Shown: positions 44,295 to 52,251 of the stretch, one piece after another
Position numbering within the stretch: the stretch's first letter is position 1
Layout of the letters: every line of letters begins with the position of its first letter
Notes under the pieces: generated by a model
What the model was told of the DNA's origin: nothing
What the model saw: only the letters and a program-made list of their open reading frames with translations
Databases searched by the model: none
Program-made: the position numbers and the translations under genes
From: an uncultured Rikenellaceae bacterium
GTDB lineage: Bacteria; Bacteroidota; Bacteroidia; Bacteroidales; Rikenellaceae
Assembly: GCA_946486375.1 (NCBI GenBank)
Contig: CAMLTW010000013.1
Coordinates: 1-61,101 of the forward strand
Direction: 5' to 3'
DNA: 61,101 nt

Positions 44295-44336
44295 GAGATG
44301 CTCACGCTTCGCCTGCGGCTCCGCTCAGCATGACGC
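44295..44336 (+). repeat. Hairpin repeat R, copy 4
   Basis: GAGATGCTCACGCTTC, inner GCC-TGC-GGC, then CCGCTCAGCATGACG. Outer arms are ATGCT/AGCAT, again compensated. About 55 bases later TGCGTCATTGCGAAAAACGT repeats the block found after copy 1. Confidence 0.75.
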
Positions 44337-44403
44337 GACGGAAGCGTGTCCTTTCTGCCTATCTGAACCCTGTATGTCCATGCGTCATTGCGAAAAACGT
44401 CAA

Positions 44404-44611
44404 TAAAAAAAGCGGGAGGGCTTACCCGCCGAATCCGGGCCTTCCTGCCCGATACGCCGCAGCGCCCTCCCGCGTCCCGAAAGCGAAAACATGCTCCCTT
44501 TCTTCCGGTGTGCACATCCCCGAAGCCGGAGCATGCGGCGCCTTGTTTGCCCAAAAATTACCAGTTTTCACTCCACAAGGCGTCCGATTCGCCGCCTATC
44601 GACGGACGGTT
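44404..44611 (-). ncRNA. Putative structured small RNA, about 205 nt, unknown class
   Basis: On the minus strand a consensus promoter (44616-44647) is followed by about 205 bases with no credible gene, then a terminator. Four hairpins are seen in order: CGTCCG/CGGACG; CGCCTTGT/ACAAGGCG; CATGCTCC/GGAGCATG; and GCGGGAGGGC/GCCCTCCCGC with an inner CGGGC/GCCCG stem, followed directly by seven T. I see no signature of RNase P RNA (GAGGAAAGTCC), SRP RNA (GGAAGGAAGCAG), tmRNA or a known riboswitch, and no gene follows on this strand before the repeat island. 6S RNA cannot be excluded. Confidence 0.65.
44405..44472 (-). terminator. Terminator of the putative small RNA
   Basis: A perfect 10-bp stem GCGGGAGGGC / GCCCTCCCGC enclosing a 41-base loop that contains its own stem, followed on the minus strand by seven T. 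Confidence 0.75.
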
Positions 44612-44615
44612 GTAA

Positions 44616-44647
44616 CAAAGATAGAAAAAATCCGCTCGATCGTACAA
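44616..44647 (-). promoter_or_regulatory. Promoter of the putative small RNA
   Basis: On the minus strand TTG (44645-44647), a 21-base spacer, then TATCTTTG (44616-44623), a perfect -7. Confidence 0.7.
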
Positions 44648-44866
44648 CCGGCAGCCGCTTTTTCCGAAATTTTTTCAGGCGGTTCCGACGCTTGCCTCTG
44701 CCGGGTTCTTGCTGAATGATCGGAAGGACGGTTTTCGCATGCCGGCCGACGTCGTTTTTCCGGCTTCCCGGAGCAAATCCCCGTTCCGGATTCCCCTTTG
44801 GTTTAAAATTTGAAATGAAGGGTGATGTTTCCCGGTTTTCCTCCGGGGAAGAAATCAGGAACCAGC

Positions 44867-46258
44867 ATGAAGACGAAGCCGAAACTTTCTTTCTGGCAAA
44901 TATGGAACATGAGCCTCGGATTTCTGGGAATCCAGTTCGGGTTCGCCTTGCAGAACGCCAATGCGAGCCGGATTCTCCAGACCTTCGGGGCCAACGTGGA
45001 ACACCTGTCGTGGTTCTGGATCGCCGCCCCGCTCACGGGGATGATCATCCAGCCCATCATCGGGCATTACAGCGACCGGACGTGGACGCGGCTCGGACGG
45101 CGACGGCCCTACTTTCTGGCCGGGACGCTGCTGGCCGCCACGGCGCTCGTGTTCATGCCCAACGCCGAAATGCTGGCCCACGTGTTGCCGCCCCTGTTCG
45201 TGGGCGCGGGGTTGCTGATGATCCTCGACGCTTCGATCAACGTGGCGATGGAACCGTTCCGGGCGCTGGTCGCCGACCTGCTCCCCTCGGAACAGCGGAC
45301 GCTCGGTTTTTCCATTCAGACTTTCCTGATCGGGGTGGGGGCCGTGCTCGGTTCGTGGATGCCCTACATCCTGGCCGAATGGATCGGGATTTCCAAGACG
45401 GCTCCGGCGGGCGAGGTGCCCGACAACGTGATCTTTTCCTTTTACATCGGGGCCGTGGTGTTCGTGGCCGTCGTCCTCTGGACGATCATAAAGACGAAGG
45501 AATATCCGCCGGGGGAATACGACGAACCGACCGAAGAAGCGATCCACGAGCATCAGCACACGGGGTTGGGTCAGATTTTCCGCGACTTCGCGGCCATGCC
45601 CAAAACGATGAAGCAACTGGGCGTGGTGCAGTTCTTCTCATGGTTCGCCCTCTTTTCGATGTGGGTGTTTACGACGCCCGCCGTGGCCGTGCACATTTAC
45701 GGCACCGCTCCGGACGACACTTCCTCCGTGGCCTACCAGAACGCAGGGAACTGGGTCGGGGTGCTGTTCGGGGTTTACAATGCGGTTTCGGCGGTGTACG
45801 CGCTGCTGCTTCCGGCCATTGCTCTGAAAATCGGACGGAAGATGACCCATGCCGTTTCGCTGGCCGTGGGAGGGATCGGGCTGCTGTCCATGTACGTGAT
45901 CGCCGATCCGAACCTCCTGATCCTTTCGATGGTCGGGATCGGGATCGCGTGGGGGAGCATTCTGGCGATGCCCTATGCCATTCTTGCCGGATCGATCCCT
46001 GCCGGGAAGATGGGCATTTACATGGGGCTGTTCAACTTTTTCATCACGCTTCCGCAGATCATCAACGGGCTGCTGGGCGGCCCGATCGTGAAGTGGTTCT
46101 TCGGTTCGCAGGCGATCTATGCGCTGGTGATGTCGGGCGTCTTCCTGCTGATCGCCGCCGTTTCGGTGATCTTCGTGGACGACCGCGACGACCGGGTGAA
46201 GGCTCCGGGGCGTGTGGAACGGGCGGTGGAGGCCGAACCGCTGGAAACGCAGGGATAA
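44867..46258 (+). CDS. MFS sugar permease, maltose/SLC45-like
   Basis: A 463-residue inner-membrane transporter with 12 predicted helices. IWNMSLGFLGIQFGFALQNANASRI and GHYSDRTWTRLGRRRPYFLAG (the MFS loop 2-3 motif with the R-x-G-R-R-R/P-Y variant of sucrose/maltose carriers) mark the glycoside-cation symporter branch. LVADLLPSEQRTLGFS and GSIPAGKMGIYMGLFNFFITLPQII are later conserved segments. It heads the alpha-glucan locus and probably imports maltose or short malto-oligosaccharides from the periplasm. The start at 44867 was chosen over 44822 because the membrane protein's typical N-terminus begins there. No promoter was recognised. Confidence 0.92.
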   Translation: MKTKPKLSFWQIWNMSLGFLGIQFGFALQNANASRILQTFGANVEHLSWFWIAAPLTGMIIQPIIGHYSDRTWTRLGRRRPYFLAGTLLAATALVFMPNAEMLAHVLPPLFVGAGLLMILDASINVAMEPFRALVADLLPSEQRTLGFSIQTFLIGVGAVLGSWMPYILAEWIGISKTAPAGEVPDNVIFSFYIGAVVFVAVVLWTIIKTKEYPPGEYDEPTEEAIHEHQHTGLGQIFRDFAAMPKTMKQLGVVQFFSWFALFSMWVFTTPAVAVHIYGTAPDDTSSVAYQNAGNWVGVLFGVYNAVSAVYALLLPAIALKIGRKMTHAVSLAVGGIGLLSMYVIADPNLLILSMVGIGIAWGSILAMPYAILAGSIPAGKMGIYMGLFNFFITLPQIINGLLGGPIVKWFFGSQAIYALVMSGVFLLIAAVSVIFVDDRDDRVKAPGRVERAVEAEPLETQG

Positions 46259-46277
46259 GACGTAAAAAAGAACGAAT

Positions 46278-46976
46278 ATGAAGATAGAAGCATGCCTGTT
46301 CGATCTGGACGGGGTGGTGGTCGATACGGCCAAATATCATTTCCGGGCGTGGCGGAAGCTGGCCGAAAACCTCGGATTCGATTTCGACGAGGCGAACAAC
46401 GAAAAGCTCAAGGGAGTGAGCCGGATGGAGTCGCTCGATATCCTGCTGCATACGGGCGGCATCCACGGCGTATCCGACACCGAAAAGGAGGAAATGGCGG
46501 AATTCAAGAACCGGCTTTACCTGGAATACATTTCCACCATGACTCCCGACGAAATTCTGCCGGGCGTAACGGCCTTTCTGGAAGACCTGAAAAGCCGGGG
46601 GGTGCGGCTGGCGCTGGGTTCGGCCAGCAAGAACGCCATGACCATCCTGCGGCGGATCGGGCTGGAAAAGGCGTTCGACGAAGTGGTGGACGGAACGAAG
46701 GTTTCCAAAGCCAAGCCCGATCCGGAAGTGTTTCAGCTCGGAGCCGAACTGCTGGGCGTCGTTCCGGCCGAAGCGGTGGTTTTCGAGGATGCGCAGGCCG
46801 GAATCGAGGCGGCCGTCCGGGCCGGAATGTGGTGCGTCGGGGTGGGAAATCCCGCGCTGCTGGCACGTGCCGATACGGTGATTCCCGGCTTCGAAGGGAT
46901 GACCCTCCGCCGCCTGAAGGAACTGCTGGAAAAGTCCGGCAGGGAAAACGAAAAACGTAAAGAGACAACGATATGA
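46278..46976 (+). CDS. pgmB: Beta-phosphoglucomutase
   Basis: A 232-residue HAD-family mutase converting beta-glucose 1-phosphate to glucose 6-phosphate. The nucleophile and acid/base aspartates are in CLFDLDGVVVDTAKYH. The cap domain has KLKGVSRMESLDILL, typical for PgmB. LGSASKNAMTILRRIGL and DEVVDGTKVSKAKPDPEVF give the phosphate-binding Ser and Lys; VFEDAQAGIEAAVRAGM has the metal ligands. It lies 19 bases after the permease, and its last four bases overlap the phosphorylase gene (ATGA), which makes its substrate. Confidence 0.95.
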   Translation: MKIEACLFDLDGVVVDTAKYHFRAWRKLAENLGFDFDEANNEKLKGVSRMESLDILLHTGGIHGVSDTEKEEMAEFKNRLYLEYISTMTPDEILPGVTAFLEDLKSRGVRLALGSASKNAMTILRRIGLEKAFDEVVDGTKVSKAKPDPEVFQLGAELLGVVPAEAVVFEDAQAGIEAAVRAGMWCVGVGNPALLARADTVIPGFEGMTLRRLKELLEKSGRENEKRKETTI

Positions 46977-49273
46977 ACCAGTTTTTAATCGCCGATCCGT
47001 GGAAGATCATCGAAGACCGCTTTTACCCCAACCGGGTGAAGGCGTCGGAGAGCCTGTTCAGCATCGGGAACGGAACGATGGGGCAGCGGGCCAACTTCGA
47101 GGAACAGTACAGCGGAAAGAGTTTCCACGGGAGCTACATCGGCGGAGTCTATTATCCGGACAAGACCCGCGTGGGCTGGTGGAAGAACGGCTACCCGGAG
47201 TATTTCGCCAAGGTGCTCAATTCGGCGTTCTGGATCGGCATCGACGTGAAGGTGAACGGGCAGGAACTCGACCTGGCCAAGCTGAAAATCCTCAACTTCT
47301 ACCGCGAACTGGACATGCGGCACGGCACGCTGACCCGGATTTTCACCGTGGAAATGAAGGACAAGACGGAAGTGATGGTCAAAAGCGTCCGTTTCGTGAG
47401 CCTTGCCCGTACGGAACTGGGCGCGGTGCAGTACAGCGTGACCCCTGTCAACAGCGACGCCACGGTGGAATTCGCTTCCTACATCGAAGGCGACGTGCGG
47501 AACGAAGACGCCAACTACAACGAGAAATTCTGGGAGCTGGTCGGACAGACGACCGAGTCCGTCACCATGCGGACGAAGAAAACGGGCTTTCAGGTGTGCT
47601 GGATGATGGCCAACGAGGTGAACGCGCCGGACGCCCGGATCGAAAAAAGAGGCCGGGAAGAACGGGTGGAAGAAATCATCACCGCGCGAGCCGCGGACAA
47701 GCAGCCGCTGGTGCTGACCAAATACGTGGGCATCGTCTCCTCGCTGAACCATCAGCCGGCGGACCTGGTGACGGCGGCCGCACGGGTAGTGAAAGAGGCG
47801 CGAGAGGCCGGTTTCGACGCCTTGTTGGAAGAACAGCGACAGAGCTGGCTGGAGAAGTGGAAAAGCTGCGACATCGAGATCGGAGGGGACGAAGCGGCCC
47901 AGCAGGGCATCCGTTACTGCATCTTCCAGCTCCTGCAGACCTATACGGGAAAAGACAGCCGCCTGAACGTAGGCCCGAAAGGATTCACCGGTGAAAAATA
48001 CGGGGGCGGAACCTACTGGGACACGGAGGCCTACTGTTTGCCGTTCTACATGGCCGCCGTGGGAGCGGAAGTCGGACGCCAATTGCTGATTTACCGTTAC
48101 AACCAGCTCGACAAGGCCATCGAAAACGCCGAGAAACTCGGGTTTACGGGCGGGGCCGCCCTCTATCCGATGGTGACGATGAACGGGGAGGAAAGCCACA
48201 ACGAATGGGAGATCACCTTCGAGGAAATCCACCGCAACGGGGCCATCGCCTTCGCCATCTTCAACTATATCCGCTATACCGACGATCGGAAATACCTGGC
48301 CGAGTACGGACTGGAAGTGCTGATCGCCATCGCCCGCTTCTGGGCGCAGCGGGTGAACTGGTCGGAGGAGAAACGGAAATACGTGATTCTCGGCGTGACA
48401 GGCCCCAACGAGTACGAGAACAACGTGAACAACAACTGGTACACGAATTATATCGCCGTCTGGTGCCTGAAATATGCCGCCTTCGCCGTGGATTACGTCC
48501 GGCAGCACGATCCGGGGCGGTATGAGGCGATCGTTGCCAAAACCCTTTTCGATGCCCCGTTCGAGGTGGAGCATTGGTACGACATCATCGGGAAAATGTA
48601 CTTCCCGAAGGATGTGCGGCGGGGCATTTTCCTCCAGCAGGACGGTTATCTGGACAAGGAACAGACGCTCGTGCGCGACCTGTCGCCCGAAGACCGGCCC
48701 CTGAACCGCAAGTGGTCGTGGGATCGGATTCTCCGTTCGGATTTCATCAAGCAGGCCGACGTGCTGCAGGGCCTTTATTTTTTCGAACCCGATTTCGACC
48801 TGGAAACCATCCGGCGCAATTTCCGTTTTTACGAGAGCCGGACGGTGCACGAATCGTCGCTTTCCCCGTGCGTTCATGCGATTCTGGCGGCGGAGATCGG
48901 GGACATGGACAAGGCCTATGAAATGTACCTCCGCACCTCGCGGCTCGATCTGGACGATTACAACCGGGAAATCGAGGAAGGACTGCACATCACCAGCATG
49001 GCCGGTTCCTGGATGTCCATCGTCGAGGGCTACGGCGGGATGCGGGTGCGGGAAAACAAACTGAGTTTTTCGCCGAAACTGCCGGAAGAATGGGAATACT
49101 ATTCGTTCAAGATCAAATTCCGGGGCAGGGTGGTGAAGGTGACCGTCCAGGGAACCGAAACAGTCATCGATATCGAGGAAGGGGAACCGCTGGAAATCCT
49201 GTTGGACGGACGTCCCGAACAGGTCATCCGGGAACGGACTTTCGCCGCTCCGCCGTTGCCCGATGAAGCGTAA
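46973..49273 (+). CDS. GH65 disaccharide phosphorylase, probably maltose phosphorylase
   Basis: A 766-residue cytosolic enzyme splitting an alpha-glucoside with phosphate into beta-glucose 1-phosphate plus glucose. The N-terminal beta-sandwich (residues about 1-270) has ESLFSIGNGTMGQRANFEE. The (alpha/alpha)6 barrel carries EKYGGGTYWDTEAYCLPFYM, the catalytic acid in VTGPNEYENNVNNNW, and RDLSPEDRPLNRKWSWDRIL. The C-terminal sheet is present (GSWMSIVEGYGGMRV). Maltose, trehalose and kojibiose phosphorylases share this architecture; the alpha-glucan context favours maltose. It is coupled to pgmB and 37 bases upstream of the susC-like gene. Confidence 0.93.
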   Translation: MNQFLIADPWKIIEDRFYPNRVKASESLFSIGNGTMGQRANFEEQYSGKSFHGSYIGGVYYPDKTRVGWWKNGYPEYFAKVLNSAFWIGIDVKVNGQELDLAKLKILNFYRELDMRHGTLTRIFTVEMKDKTEVMVKSVRFVSLARTELGAVQYSVTPVNSDATVEFASYIEGDVRNEDANYNEKFWELVGQTTESVTMRTKKTGFQVCWMMANEVNAPDARIEKRGREERVEEIITARAADKQPLVLTKYVGIVSSLNHQPADLVTAAARVVKEAREAGFDALLEEQRQSWLEKWKSCDIEIGGDEAAQQGIRYCIFQLLQTYTGKDSRLNVGPKGFTGEKYGGGTYWDTEAYCLPFYMAAVGAEVGRQLLIYRYNQLDKAIENAEKLGFTGGAALYPMVTMNGEESHNEWEITFEEIHRNGAIAFAIFNYIRYTDDRKYLAEYGLEVLIAIARFWAQRVNWSEEKRKYVILGVTGPNEYENNVNNNWYTNYIAVWCLKYAAFAVDYVRQHDPGRYEAIVAKTLFDAPFEVEHWYDIIGKMYFPKDVRRGIFLQQDGYLDKEQTLVRDLSPEDRPLNRKWSWDRILRSDFIKQADVLQGLYFFEPDFDLETIRRNFRFYESRTVHESSLSPCVHAILAAEIGDMDKAYEMYLRTSRLDLDDYNREIEEGLHITSMAGSWMSIVEGYGGMRVRENKLSFSPKLPEEWEYYSFKIKFRGRVVKVTVQGTETVIDIEEGEPLEILLDGRPEQVIRERTFAAPPLPDEA

Positions 49274-49310
49274 ACCGAAGTCAAACCGTTTATTAAAATA
49301 CGTCGGATAT

Positions 49311-52229
49311 ATGAAAAAACTCTTTACCATACTCGTGGCCGGGTTGCTCTGCGGCTTCTCGGCAGGGGCTTTTCCCCTCACCGGGATGGTGGTGGATCAG
49401 CACGGCGAGCCGATCATCGGCGCATCGGTCGCCGTAAAAGGGACGACGATCGGAGTCAGCACCGATCATCTGGGCGAATTCACGCTGAACGTCCCGTCGG
49501 AGGACTCGACCGTCGTCATTTCGTTCATCGGTTACAGAACGCTGGAACTCCCTGCGAATTCTCCGCTTTTCGCAGCGCCTATCGTTCTGGAAGAAGAGCA
49601 GGTGGCTATCGAGAACGTAGTGGTCATCGGATACGGGCAAATCCGCAGGGGTGACGCCACGGGTTCGCTGATTGCCGTCACTGCGGACGATCTGGCTGGT
49701 AATTTGGGGGTTTCGCCCGAAACCCTGCTGCAGGGGAAGGTGGCCGGGTTGAGCGTCACCACGGCGGGCGGGGCTCCCGGTTCTTCTTCCACCATCCGGA
49801 TCCGGGGCGGCTCGTCCCTTTCGGCCAGCAACGACCCGCTCATCATCGTGGATGGAGTGCCGCTGGACAATCAGGCCGTCAACGGCATGTCCAACGGTCT
49901 CAGCACCATCAACCCCAACGACATCGAATCCTTCACCGTTCTGAAGGACGCTTCGGCGACGGCCATCTACGGATCGCGGGCCTCCAACGGGGTCATCCTG
50001 ATCACCACCAAGCGGGGCCGGGCCGGAAAGGTGAGCGTGAATTACAACGGCACGGCGGCCATCAGCACCGTTCCCAAGTACATCGACGTGATGAGCGCTT
50101 CGCAGTTCCGGGAGTTCATTCGGAACAATTTCGGCGCCGGTTCCACGGCGGAAAGCCTGCTGGGAAATGTCGATACGGATTGGCAGAAAGCGATTTTCCG
50201 CACTTCTTTCAGCCACGACCACAACGTCAGCGTCAGCGGCAGCACGCCGACCATGCCCTACCGGGCCTCGTTCGGTTACAACAACGACGAGGGGATTCTG
50301 AAAACTTCCCGTTTTCAGCGGTTCACGCTGACCGGGAAGGTCAATCCGAAGTTCTTCGACAACCACCTGAGCGTGGATGCCAACATCAAGGGGATCGTGA
50401 CCCGCAACCGGTTCGCCGACGTGGGAGCGATCGGAGGAGCGCTGATGATGGATCCCACGCAGCCCACCTATGCCACCAACCGCTATGGAAACGGTTATTA
50501 CGTCTGGCTGAACGAAAACGGGCTGCCGAACAATCAGGCGACCGTGAATCCCCTGGGGATACTGATGCAGAGGATGGACAAGTCGACCGTGTACCGGAGC
50601 ATCGGGAACGTGCAGCTCGACTACAAGATGCACTTCCTGCCCGAACTGCGGGCCAACCTCAACCTGGGTTACGACGTGCTGAAAAGCGACGGCAACAATT
50701 CCAATCCGGACAACGGCGTGATTTCGTGGAGCTACGGCAATCATCCGGGGGAAGGGCGACTGACCAAATATCAGCAGAAGAAGCTCAATACCATCCTGGA
50801 GTTCTACCTCAACTACGCCAAAGACCTCGAACGGATCGACAGCCGGCTCGACGCGCTGCTGGGGTATTCGTGGCAGCGGTTCGCCAACTGGGGCTACAAC
50901 CGGGAAACCACCCTGGACCGAAACACGGTTTTCAGCGATACGCAGTTCAATACCCAGTTTTTCCTGGTGTCCTTTTTCGGACGGGTCAATTACACCTATA
51001 AGGATCGGTATCTGTTTACGTTTACCCTCCGGAGCGACGCTTCCTCCCGGTTTTCCAAAAGCCACCGGTGGGGATGGTTTCCGTCGGCAGCCTTCGCCTG
51101 GCGGATTTCCCAGGAGGAATTCCTGCGGGATTCCGAAACCCTGTCCGATCTGAAACTGCGGGTCAGCTACGGGAAAACCGGTCAGCAGGACATCGTGGAC
51201 AACGACTATCCCTACATTCCCCGGTTCACCAGTTCGCAGTTCAACGCGGAGTATCCGTTCGGCGGCATCTATTATCCGATGCTGCGGGCCGAAGGCTACG
51301 ATCCCAACATCAAGTGGGAGGAAACCTCCACCTTCAACATCGGGGTCGATTTCGGTTTCCTGAACAGCCGCATCACCGGGTCGGTGGACTATTATCACCG
51401 GAAAACCAAAGACCTCATCAACAAGATTCCCGTGGCTTCGGGCACCAACCTGACCAACTACATCGTCACCAACATCGGTGACCTGAAGAACGACGGGGTG
51501 GAACTTTCGCTGAATGCCACGGCCATCGACACTCCGGACTGGCGCTGGGACATCGGGTTCAACGCCACCTGGAGCCGCACCCGGATCACCAAGTTGACGC
51601 TGACCAGCGATCCGAACTACATCGGCGTGCAGACCGGCGGCATTTCCGGCGGGCAGGGAAATACAATTCAAATTCACAGCGTGGGTCACAGCCCCAATTC
51701 GTTTTACGTCTATCCGCAGAAATACGGAGAGGACGGCAGGCCCCTCGAAGGACAGTATTCCGGGCCTTTGCGGGCTTATAAGAAACCGACGCCGGATGTA
51801 TATCTGGGCATCAACAGCCAGCTGTTTTACAAAAACTGGGATTTCAGTTTCAGCGGTCGGGCTCATTTCGGCAACTGGGTTTACAACAACGTCCAGTCCA
51901 ACGGCGAAGCCATCAGCCGGGCCTATTCCAACAACATCACCACCAACCGGCTGGCGAGCGCGTCCGCCACGGGTTTCCGGGAACCCCAGTACCTGAGCGA
52001 CTATTACGTGCAGCGGGCGTCCTTCTTCAAAATGGACAACATCACGCTCGGATATACCTTCAAGGAAGTGCTCCGGACATTCACCAACCTGCGGCTTTCG
52101 TTTTCGATCCAGCAGCCGTTCGTGATTTCCGGTTACAAGGGTCTCGATCCCGAAGTGAACAACGGGATCGACAACAACCTTTATCCGCGTCCCCGGATTT
52201 TCATTTTCGGGCTGAATGTCAATTTTTAA
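49311..52229 (+). CDS. SusC-like TonB-dependent outer-membrane transporter
   Basis: A 972-residue beta-barrel importer of oligosaccharides, driven by TonB. After a signal peptide (residues 1-22) comes the carboxypeptidase-D-like domain (GMVVDQHGEPIIGASVAVKGTTIGVSTDHLGEF), a TonB box region (ENVVVIGYGQIRRGDATGS), the plug (LLQGKVAGLSVTTAGGAPG, IRIRGGSSLSASNDPLIIVDGVP, LKDASATAIYGSRASNGVILITTKRG) and a barrel ending in an aromatic strand (RIFIFGLNVNF). The start at 49311 gives the proper signal peptide. The susD-like partner follows after 22 bases. Confidence 0.96.
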   Translation: MKKLFTILVAGLLCGFSAGAFPLTGMVVDQHGEPIIGASVAVKGTTIGVSTDHLGEFTLNVPSEDSTVVISFIGYRTLELPANSPLFAAPIVLEEEQVAIENVVVIGYGQIRRGDATGSLIAVTADDLAGNLGVSPETLLQGKVAGLSVTTAGGAPGSSSTIRIRGGSSLSASNDPLIIVDGVPLDNQAVNGMSNGLSTINPNDIESFTVLKDASATAIYGSRASNGVILITTKRGRAGKVSVNYNGTAAISTVPKYIDVMSASQFREFIRNNFGAGSTAESLLGNVDTDWQKAIFRTSFSHDHNVSVSGSTPTMPYRASFGYNNDEGILKTSRFQRFTLTGKVNPKFFDNHLSVDANIKGIVTRNRFADVGAIGGALMMDPTQPTYATNRYGNGYYVWLNENGLPNNQATVNPLGILMQRMDKSTVYRSIGNVQLDYKMHFLPELRANLNLGYDVLKSDGNNSNPDNGVISWSYGNHPGEGRLTKYQQKKLNTILEFYLNYAKDLERIDSRLDALLGYSWQRFANWGYNRETTLDRNTVFSDTQFNTQFFLVSFFGRVNYTYKDRYLFTFTLRSDASSRFSKSHRWGWFPSAAFAWRISQEEFLRDSETLSDLKLRVSYGKTGQQDIVDNDYPYIPRFTSSQFNAEYPFGGIYYPMLRAEGYDPNIKWEETSTFNIGVDFGFLNSRITGSVDYYHRKTKDLINKIPVASGTNLTNYIVTNIGDLKNDGVELSLNATAIDTPDWRWDIGFNATWSRTRITKLTLTSDPNYIGVQTGGISGGQGNTIQIHSVGHSPNSFYVYPQKYGEDGRPLEGQYSGPLRAYKKPTPDVYLGINSQLFYKNWDFSFSGRAHFGNWVYNNVQSNGEAISRAYSNNITTNRLASASATGFREPQYLSDYYVQRASFFKMDNITLGYTFKEVLRTFTNLRLSFSIQQPFVISGYKGLDPEVNNGIDNNLYPRPRIFIFGLNVNF

Positions 52230-52251
52230 AGCGATTTAACAGTTACAGATC

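Noticed and set aside
43700-44336. A CRISPR array suggested by several related repeats.
   Set aside because: Copies are irregularly spaced, in both orientations, differ in sequence with compensated arms, and no cas gene is nearby.
44404-44611. SRP RNA, RNase P RNA or tmRNA for the small RNA gene.
   Set aside because: None of the diagnostic sequences (GGAAGGAAGCAG tetraloop region, GAGGAAAGTCC, tRNA-like ends with a tag frame) is present.
46985-49381. A 798-codon minus-strand frame opposite the GH65 gene.
   Set aside because: It is the shadow of a GC-rich coding region: Arg/His/Pro/Val-rich, without any motif, while the plus strand has a full GH65 enzyme.
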